Positions 56,765-64,000 of a stretch of DNA of 64,000 nucleotides are shown here, in pieces. The notes below the pieces were generated by a model that saw nothing but the letters and a program-made list of their open reading frames with translations, was not told where the DNA came from and ran no database searches. This stretch comes from Agelas oroides (taxonomy: Eukaryota; Porifera; Demospongiae; Agelasida; Agelasidae). Where the stretch lies: assembly GCA_949130485.1 (NCBI GenBank), contig OX422196.1, forward strand, positions 4,322,889 through 4,386,888, in the 5' to 3' direction. How positions within the stretch are numbered: position 1 is the first letter of the stretch; every line of letters begins with the position of its first letter. A program made the translations under genes and the position numbers.

Positions 56765-56840
56765 GTATGTGATTCTTATCTACAAATACTAGCTTGGTGT
56801 TGCTAAAATTTGCAGGTACTAACACTTTATTGTATCTACG

Positions 56841-57919
56841 TACCATAGTCTCACAAAAGGGTACCCACCTCCTACTTTTGATCCATTTCCTGTATTGGGG
56901 CATGGTTTACTCAAATGAGCACCCACCCTGAAGCAAGCTTTGTGTGACTAATAGAGTATGCTCGTGGATTTTTGAGAAGTACAGCCTTAACCGATTATAC
57001 GCTAAGTTCATTGGAATTTAATATTTAATTTACCCCAAACGCGGAATTTTTTAATGCCACGTGAGGTCAACAAATATGAAAGCTTTATCTGAAAATATAA
57101 GCATCAGAGAAGTTGAACATAGCTCTACAGAGTTTAAAAAGGGATTTGAAAAGCTTCCTATCACTTAATTTGTACCTAGGTAAGTGTTTGTGAAGCACAC
57201 AGCAGCTGTTTTTGCCGAGCGCTTGTTTGTTGCTTGCCGTGTGTACCATTTTTGGCTTTTCTCGTTGACAGTGAGATGTAGCCTCGGAACTGTCTTGATA
57301 GGTATGAAGCCTGAGGTCCGCTGTACCTCTGTAGCTAGCGTTGTGTCTCTCTTCATAGGTGTTGAGAAGAAAACGTGGCCAATAAGTCACTTTCGCAATC
57401 GAGTTGATCGACAACCTACTGGCTTCTCACGCTTACTTCACTCCGCCCCTCAAAGGCTTCTGAACGAAACCTCACATATTACTAAGGGAGGCCCCACTCT
57501 AACCACAGTGCACGGCTGTTAGCAAGCTTAAGCGTATCCGTGACGCCTATAGGCGTCTATCGCAGTTAAGCGCTATGTAAATATCTGGGGCAAGAAATAT
57601 ACTTCACATAAGGTTATTACAAGCTGGCTTTTTAGATAGATGTAGCTAATGTGGTTGCACTTTGCTAGCTACACCATGCTCACAGTGACATGTTGCTATT
57701 CAGAGTGATGTGTACTGTCAGGACTAGACTTCAAAGGCTGGTGGCTCCAATGTACTTCATGTTTGTCCAATTATTTGTTTTGAGGGCATTGGGTAACTGT
57801 ATAAAACATGACATGCATGACATGGACGTTCTTTCGTGGGTAAAAGCAAAAATGCTTAAAAGAACACCCATCCAAGACTGGTGCTCTACTCATGGACATT
57901 CTTTTGCAAGACTGCGGCT
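56841..57919. mobile_element. TIR element, family A, copy 3, with internal insertion
   Basis: Left end taccatagtctcacaaaagg; right end tcttttgcaagactgcggct. It matches 31505-32025 on both sides of a 575-base extra segment (56991-57565), so it is the same element plus a later insertion. Confidence 0.78.
56991..57565. mobile_element. TTAA-type element nested in family A copy 3
   Basis: Bordered by TTAA at 56987-56990 and 57566-57569. Removing it and one TTAA restores alignment with the sister copy at 31670-31690 (gagaag...cttcaagtgctatg). The ends are only partly inverted (CCGATTATACGC versus CTGCGATAGACGC). A 112-codon + frame inside (57184-57522) is not recognised. Confidence 0.7.
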
Positions 57920-58389
57920 AAAAAAAAAAACATTAATACTTAATAGCTACAGTATTATACTTTTTTATACTTTACTGGGAAAAAAGTGTAATACTAATCT
58001 GACTGGTCATTAGTGTGGTAATTCAAAATGATACCACATTTTGATATAGGCATTTTATAAAGTAACTTTAATATGAATGCTACATGGATGCAAAGTATAG
58101 GCGGTAAGCAAAAACGGTGCTGATGAGTGCCTTGTAGAACTGAGAAAACTCATCACAGGTTGGCATGCTTTGTGTTTCTATTCGGCTTGAGCTTGCATGT
58201 TTTAAACTTTGGCCACCTGCAGTACTGTGAATGTTAGTAGGTCCTACAAGTGGCAAGCACTATGTGAAAAAACCTGGATACAAAGCTAATAACTTTCACA
58301 TGTCTTGTCACAGAAGGTCAGTGATGGTGCATGACATCTAAGCACTTTTTTGATGGCAGTTGACACTGTGATAAGTAACAAGATAAGTA
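57920..58389 (+). other. MTR intron without recognisable genes
   Basis: AT-rich with an A10 run at 57920. No coding signal. Confidence 0.5.
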
Positions 58390-58556
58390 TTATAACATAT
58401 GGTTTGCTGTGGTATTCAGGGATTAAAAGCACTTGTAATGCAGTAAATTGTACTGTAATCTCTTGAGAATACGCCCACCCTCGAAAATACACCCACCCCC
58501 CTTTTTGGAGAGAAGTTGTTTTGTAGGGTGGCTATCTCCCAAAGATATGCCCACCC
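58390..58556 (+). repeat. Dispersed repeat, copy 1 (TACTGTARTCTC...ATACGCCCAC)
   Basis: ggtttgctgtggtattcagg, then tactgtaatctcttgagaat and acgcccaccc, recurs in the same orientation at 61397-61580. The TACYGTAGTCTC start links it to family A. Confidence 0.6.
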
Positions 58557-58918
58557 CTCAGAACCAGCAGCACGCTAAATCCATCATTAATGTTTGAATA
58601 TATATGATCAGACAGTATAAAACAACTAATTTCTCAGAAACAATTCTGTCAGTTTTTGAACATGAGACAGCTTTTCGGTAAACACGTAGGTACAAGGTAC
58701 TTCAAAGCCTTTCTCAGAACGCTTTCTTTTATCGGTGATTTTACAGCTGATGCAGCTGTCCCACACTCAAGAAAGTACCACGAAATTCTCGAAATCTTCA
58801 TAGCCATGTGCCCCATAGTCTGTTCTCCTTTAACCCCATTCACCGATATGCATGTGCAGAAATCCATCTCGTGGTTATGAAAGAAGCTACTAAGCGACTT
58901 TGTGTAATGTTGATTCAT

Positions 58919-59465
58919 TGCCGTATAGCGGGAAATTTTTGCTGGTGCAAAATTTCACAGAAATGCGTCCAGACTCTTCAGAAGAAGTTTTCGCGGTTTT
59001 TATGTTTGCGGAACGAATGCATGATGCTCTGACCATACCAGTTGATGCCCACGCCCCACATGCGAACCGAATAAACGACACTGAACGATGAAGCGAAGAA
59101 GCAAGCTTGTGCAACAACGGCCTAGTCTTCCTTTATGTGGAGGTCTGCGCAATTACAAAAATATCAAACCTTGCTGTGAAAAAAAGCCTTTGACAACTTT
59201 GGAGCATCTCTTATGGGTTCGTTGCCATTTTGTATAGTAGCAGGCTGATTGTTCTCTACAGCAACCATTTAGAGGGCAGGCAGACTGTAGAAAACTTGTC
59301 TCGTTCACACGGGCACTAGTTCATACGTATCAATGTATGCACATAATGACATCACAATTTCCGTTCTTACTTAATTTTTTTGCAGTTCTTATTTTTGCGG
59401 AAGCAGGTCTGTCCGCAAAAACCGCGACAATTTGCACCCAGCAAAAATTTCCCACTATGCGGTAT
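58919..59465. mobile_element. TIR element (CCGTATAGCGGGAAATTTTT ends)
   Basis: ccgtatagcgggaaattttt, then gctggtgcaaa, is repeated in inverted form at the right end (tttgcacccagcaaaaattt, then cccactatgcgg). About 547 bases, with GCGGTTTTT motifs repeated inside both ends. TG/TA borders fit a TA duplication. Non-coding. Confidence 0.8.
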
Positions 59466-60218
59466 ATCTTTTAAAATAGCAGAGTTCAGACAACGATAGT
59501 TAGGCTTAGCTTGGTTGAAAGCAACCTACTTTGCTCAGGACGTAGTCAGAAGACCAGCTTCACATCAACTCCATCATCAGTTCTGAAGACCCCACCATCA
59601 GAGCGAAGACACTCCTACAATGTAGGATTCAAGTTGATGATTGTAGAGTTACATCACAACAACGGAAGAAACGTGTCGAAAACAGCTAGGGAATTTCACA
59701 TTGATCGAAAGTGAGTCTGAGACTGGGAGAGCCAGTATAATAACTTGTTTCAGCGGAGCATTGGCAAAGAGGAGAAACGAAGACATCTTTGGCAGCGGAA
59801 GAGTCCACTTTCCGGCAACCTTGATCAAAAGGTCTTCGAGTTCTTGAAGGATGAGAGGTCAGAAGGGAGACCCGTAACAAACAAACAGCTCAAAGCTACA
59901 GCTTTGCAGATTGCAGGAGGAATGGGGCTAATAGTCCTTTAGTGTGAGTGATGTCTGGCTCAGTCGGTGGAAGCAAAGATTCTGCGTCAAACACCACTGC
60001 TTTACCAACACGTCACAAAAATGCCGAAAGACTACGCAGAAAAATTTCAACACTTTCGGAAGAACATCATCATGATCCAAAAAGCATAGGCTATCCCACC
60101 AACACAGATTATAAACATGGACCAGATGATGTGCCACTTTGACATGCCGCTATGCGGGACCAATGACAAAATAGGCAAGAAACTATCAGAGGCAAGATGA
60201 CAAAAGCTGAGAAGAAAG

Positions 60219-60227
60219 GATTCACGG
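60219..60227 (+). repeat. 9-bp target-site duplication, left
   Basis: GATTCACGG directly before TAGCCT; the same nonamer is at 60829-60837 directly after AGGCTA. Confidence 0.88.
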
Positions 60228-60828
60228 TAGCCTCATCCCCGGCGCACGTGAAAAATGGAGGAGCACCTGGTACACACTGTTTGCGCATGCGTTTAATCTC
60301 CCCAAGATGTGGGGAGTCCGGGCTATTTTCTGATTCTTCTGTGTCATGTGACGTCAGAGTTCGGACTCAATGTAGTAAACTTGTCAGGATAATATAATGG
60401 CGTGTAATGAAAGTTCGAATTTTCAGCAAGCGATTTCTCATGCCCTTCAGCGACTTGCGACCCGAAGTATGTTTCTCTGAACTTTCAACTCTCCACTTGC
60501 ACTTCGCACACATGAGACTCGGTAAGCCGTCATCGTTCAACGTTATATCCAACGAGCGCTTATCCTTGATGCTAGTCTTTCCTGGCTAGCTTTTTTACCA
60601 AACAATGCTCTCTATGGTGGCTATAAGCCACAGAGGATCTGCAAAGGCAGCACACCGATGCCATTTTCGCTAACTGGGCCACGTTGGGATGTTTGCTACT
60701 TAAATTTCGTCAGAGCACACGCCCCTAAACAGTGTAAACGTCATAAACGTGAGCAATGCCATTTTTAATTAACTGGAAGCGCATCAGTGTGTTCCAGGTG
60801 CTCTTTCTCCGCGCCGGATACCAGGCTA
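60228..60828. mobile_element. 601-bp TIR element with 9-bp duplication (Mutator-like size)
   Basis: Ends TAGCCTCATCCCCGGCGC and GCGCCGGATACCAGGCTA are inverted; GAGCACCTGG also occurs inside both. It disrupts the transposase gene exactly between two copies of GATTCACGG. A 9-base duplication is typical of Mutator-like elements. Non-coding. Confidence 0.88.
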
Positions 60829-60837
60829 GATTCACGG
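60829..60837 (+). repeat. 9-bp target-site duplication, right
   Basis: GATTCACGG, identical to 60219-60227. Confidence 0.88.
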
Positions 60838-61396
60838 TAGCCCTGGCAGCAACCATACTTTTCGAAGAGAAAAATGGGGTTCTGGGGCGGAGAGTCATGA
60901 GCAAGCTGTCTATTCCCAATAATGTTTGCATCAACAAACGAATGGATGACACGTGTGGAGTAGACCATTGGCTGACCCATGTCTTGAAGACTAAGATGAG
61001 TGTCGATTACTAGTAGTAGACAGCTACAAGCCTCATGTCTCAGAAGAGAATAGGGAGATTGTAACTAGTGAATCTAACTTTAGTTTAGTTATCATTTCTG
61101 GAGGTTGCACCACAAGTGCGCAACCAATGGACAGGCATGTGAACAAGTCGTTCAAACACAGCATGTGGGAGAGCTGGATGGCATGGATGAAGTTAGACCT
61201 ACAAAAATAGGCAATCTAAAACAGCCGAGACAAAAAGCTATCATAAGCTGGGTGTTTTTGACCGTCTGTTTTACTGCCATTATCAATTGACATTTAGTGC
61301 ACACCTGTTCATAATACGGGAGTTATTGCATGGCTGATTTCTTGATCTACCATGCAAAATGCAACAATTGTATTCATATATATATATATACATAAT

Positions 61397-61580
61397 AGCA
61401 TGTTTGCTGTGGTATTTGGTATTTAACGCAGAAATACGTAATCGTATGAGGCACAGCCTAGTACTGTAGTCTCTCAAAATACGCCCGTGGGCAATGAACT
61501 TAAGTGGCACCCCAAAGAGGGGAGTTGGTGTATTTTCGAGAGAGTTTGGAGATTTCTCTCGAAAATACGCCCACCCACCC
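61397..61580 (+). repeat. Dispersed repeat, copy 2
   Basis: Shares tttgctgtggtat and tactgtagtctctc, then aaatacgccc, with 58390-58556. The part from 61520 contains an inverted echo (attttcgagagag). Confidence 0.6.
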
Positions 61581-61679
61581 ACCCACCGTAGACACCCTCC
61601 TGATCACACCAGGATGTGTAATGTAATAAGTGCATGTAACAAGAATAACAGCAATAGCAGTGTAATAAAGTCATGTAAC

Positions 61680-61930
61680 AAGATTCAGTGTAGTTCAGTT
61701 TCAGAGTCAGTTTCATCCTTATTGTCCATGTCATCAGCATCACCATCTGAATTGTGGGCTTTCTCATCTTCAGTTGTGTCATCTACCTCCAGTGGTGGGG
61801 TGTCACTGTTCACACAGTTGTCTTCTGATCCATCAAGAGCATTGCTTATGTCACAGCTCAGGAAAGATTTCGTGATGATCTCCACTTTGATGGATGCCCA
61901 TGCCTTCTTTCAGCCAGCAAAATTTGCATC
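61680..61930 (-). pseudogene. C-terminal tail of a pogo-like transposase, inverted
   Basis: The minus strand reads KKAWASIKVEIITKSFLSCD and ISNALDGSEDN followed by a very acidic tail (DADDMDNKDETDSETE). This is the conserved end of DDE_1 transposases (aromatic Ala-Trp, then Ser-Phe-x-x-Cys-x-Ile, Asp-Gly). It is exactly the part missing from the + strand relic ending at about 61290, but it points the other way. A TGA interrupts it near 61915. Confidence 0.75.
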
Positions 61931-62664
61931 CTTTTATAATGTACACAGTGGTAGTTGTGAAATGCATACTAGCCAAGAAACTATGTAGCTGAGCTAGTTC
62001 ACAGAAACAAGGGTTAATAGGGGCATTCCAAAACCACGCCCCCTCCATTAAATTTTCTCCCAGCATCTTGATCTACCTACCATAGTTAGTACTCTATGGC
62101 TGCAGACTGACTTGCAAATTTCAGCTTTATACCATGTTTCATTCGTTGGATATACAGGCTTCAAGTTTGAAACTTTCCTGTATATTTAGATGGAGATTGG
62201 GGCCAGATTGGGTCCTAACTATTTAAATGTATGGGAAAACTGAAATTTAGAGTGTGCAGATCTCAGAAACTAAACATGCTATCCAGCTCAAATTTTCAAC
62301 TTAGTCTCTTCCTGATGAGCACTAAGTCATATCTAAAATGCAGGACAATCAGAGGTACTCCCCAAAAGTGGGTGGGTTTTGGAAAGCCCCCTATTCAGAC
62401 AGGTGCTGACAGACTGACACAAAATTATGAATGACATAGGTAGATAATTTCATGTTTATTGTCCAGGTAATGAGTCCTTGTCACAATATGCAAACCTGTT
62501 CATTGAAGAAGACCACATGTGTTCAACAATTAACTTCAACCAGCACGAGACCAACACACACCAGTGCATGTCAACATACAGCTGCTGCCCCAATCGCTTC
62601 ACCATCCTGATCCCATACTGCTAGGGACTGAGACTCTGAAGAGCTGCAGAGGAAGAGCTAAGTA
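61931..62664 (+). other. MTR intron without recognisable genes
   Basis: No gene features on either strand. Confidence 0.5.
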
Positions 62665-62989
62665 ATGATCAAACAACTGAAAACCCACCTACTGGCTCAA
62701 GGCAACCAGGCATCGTCCATCCAACAACAGATCCAGAGAGTAGTTTGTACATTCCATACAGAAGTTCTGCAGCCCCACCAAGCAGCACAGCCACACCAGC
62801 CATGCCAAGTGCTCTTAGCCACCACACACTGCCCAGGACTGGCTGGCCTGATCAAAGTTATCAAAGGCTTTTGATTTGCAAATGCACCTTTAGCATTCAG
62901 CCACCTGAAGAAGAGCTCCACCCACTAACACTGGCAGCACCAAATACTATATAACAGATGCTGCAAATGCTACTATAGACATGTAGTGC

Positions 62990-63340
62990 ATACATCAACA
63001 CAACTAGCTGACAGCACAACATCAAATATATCACTTGCAAAACAAAAAATCTAGTCTATCTGATACCATGCAAGAATTGTGGCCTGCAAAACGTTGGGGA
63101 CACAGAGAATGCCCTGCATATTGGAATGAACAGACTCCAGTCCAGCATCAGGACACTGAAAAGAGTGAAGACAGAGAAGCCCACTTCTGCCAACCAGACC
63201 ACACGGTAGAGACCTGGAAGTGGAAGAAACTGTAAAGATCCACAGCAGTAACATCTCAACCAAGAAGAGAGAGAGAGAGTTACTGGATTTTCACACTCAG
63301 AACTCTGTCCCCATACAGAGTAGTTGTAAATGAGTGAAGA
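62990..63340 (+). pseudogene. GIY-YIG endonuclease relic of a Penelope-like element
   Basis: The + strand reads YITCKTKNLVYLIPCKNCGL and QNVGDTENALHIGMNRLQSS, a GIY-YIG-type nuclease (Val-Tyr-Leu-Ile, Gly-Leu-Gln-x-Val-Gly, then a helix ending near Asn-Arg). After one shift it continues DHTVE-type sequence and, in a third frame, KIHSSNISTKKRERE. Such domains sit at the C-terminus of Penelope-like reverse transcriptases. The RT itself is not recognisable upstream (62665-62990), and stops and shifts make this copy inactive. Confidence 0.7.
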
Positions 63341-64000
63341 TGGGGACACACTGTCTGGTGATGCAATTATGGCGCATGCTATTGTGGCATAAGATTGATA
63401 CATTATTGTGACACCAAGATTCTGGGCTAGTTTGCCTGTTTTATAATTTAAGTAGCCACTGTGTGTATATACATTGTGTATTTGTAGAGTGTCTAGCACT
63501 GTATGTCTGAAGAAGGTCCCTCAGAATTACAATTTTGCCAAGAGTATGATGAAGTTTTGTGTATTCAAAAGCTGCTCTGTCAATTTGCTCACTTATATTT
63601 TTAAAACTGTCAGAATGCTTTCAGAACTCCTGAATACCGGTAACCATACTAATAATGATGTATTACATTGCTGTTGGTATAAAACATAATCAACAAAAAT
63701 ATCATTGTGGAGATAATATTAGCTTGACTAATAGGTTGTAGAAGTGAAATAGGAGTATGGGAAAAAGTGTGTCAGTCTCATTTTTTAATGACATGTCCAT
63801 GTCTGCTCTTGTCCATGAAGGATTCCTAATCAGAGTAAAATGCTTATCTGATTTAAAACTTGGTTTACCTGTTCTGCTTTACATCTTCTGACAGTGGAAC
63901 CAGTCATTATTTAACCTTGTATTGCACCCATTCCCCAATTTCAAGTGCCAATACCATTGCAATGATTTGAAATGTCTCAAATGGATTGGTATGTTTCTGA
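63341..64000 (+). other. MTR intron without recognisable genes
   Basis: AT-rich, no coding or repeat signal. The next MTR exon must lie beyond the window. Confidence 0.5.

Larger units (their letters stand above)
59513..61290 (+). pseudogene. pogo/CENP-B-like transposase relic with an insertion
   Basis: The N-terminal part reads RRHSYNVGFKLMIVELHHNN, VSKTAREFHIDRKRVSEWES and FLKDERSEGRPVTNKQLKAT (two HTH modules). The core follows: YAEKFQHFRKNIIMIQKA, IINMDQMMCHFDMP (first Asp) and EKKGFTV. The reading is then interrupted at 60228-60828 and resumes with FEEKNGVLGRRVMSKLSIPN and, in another frame, VDSYKPHVSEENREIV (second Asp), GGCTTSAQPMDRHVNKSFKH (third Asp) and GNLKQPRQKAIISWVF. Several shifts and stops are present. 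The expected C-terminal tail is not found downstream on this strand. Confidence 0.82.

Overview
This is a eukaryotic, almost certainly animal, genomic window. It is the middle of one large, intron-rich housekeeping gene: cobalamin-dependent methionine synthase (MTR) on the + strand. Thirteen coding exons can be read between 1395 and 56764. Together they hold 509 complete codons, every splice phase agrees, and there is no stop, so the host gene looks functional. The first exons (homocysteine domain) lie left of the window; the rest of the B12 domain and the reactivation domain lie to the right. The introns are very large (about 21.9, 10.6, 7.4 and 3.9 kb) and full of mobile DNA. That load, together with DIRS-like and Penelope-like elements and many short inverted-repeat elements, suggests a marine invertebrate, possibly a sponge. 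The species call is an inference only.

Layout. 1-1188: decayed pogo-type (DDE_1) transposase, minus strand. 1395-10648: six MTR exons (pterin domain), with inverted-repeat miniature elements in the introns and a (GT)39 tract abutting an apparent GC splice donor. 10789-30733: a 19.9-kb element with about 65-bp terminal inverted repeats and a perfect 6-bp target duplication. Just inside its left end is an IS3EU-like integrase/transposase gene (+). In its right half is a HECT-domain ubiquitin-ligase gene (-). Later insertions sit inside it: a TIR element, a foldback element, a complete Ty3/gypsy element (14279-20081), a DIRS-like element (about 20.1-24.1 kb) and a 24/48-bp minisatellite.

30740-45225: five more MTR exons, inverted-repeat elements, a tyrosine-recombinase relic, and a three-level nest. 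A second gypsy element is split by a hAT transposon (37420-42647, 8-bp duplication), which is itself split by a pogo-like transposon (39321-42600, TA duplication). 45226-56764: last two visible MTR exons, a possible solo LTR, a second DIRS-like relic, tandem repeats and a LINE tail. 56765-64000: intron with several miniature elements, a pogo-like transposase relic interrupted by a 601-bp element with a 9-bp duplication, and a GIY-YIG endonuclease relic of Penelope type.

All retroelement bodies with LTR or tyrosine-recombinase signatures run antisense to MTR. Most transposon genes carry stops and frameshifts. The main candidate for something new is the 20-kb IS3EU-like element carrying a HECT ligase.
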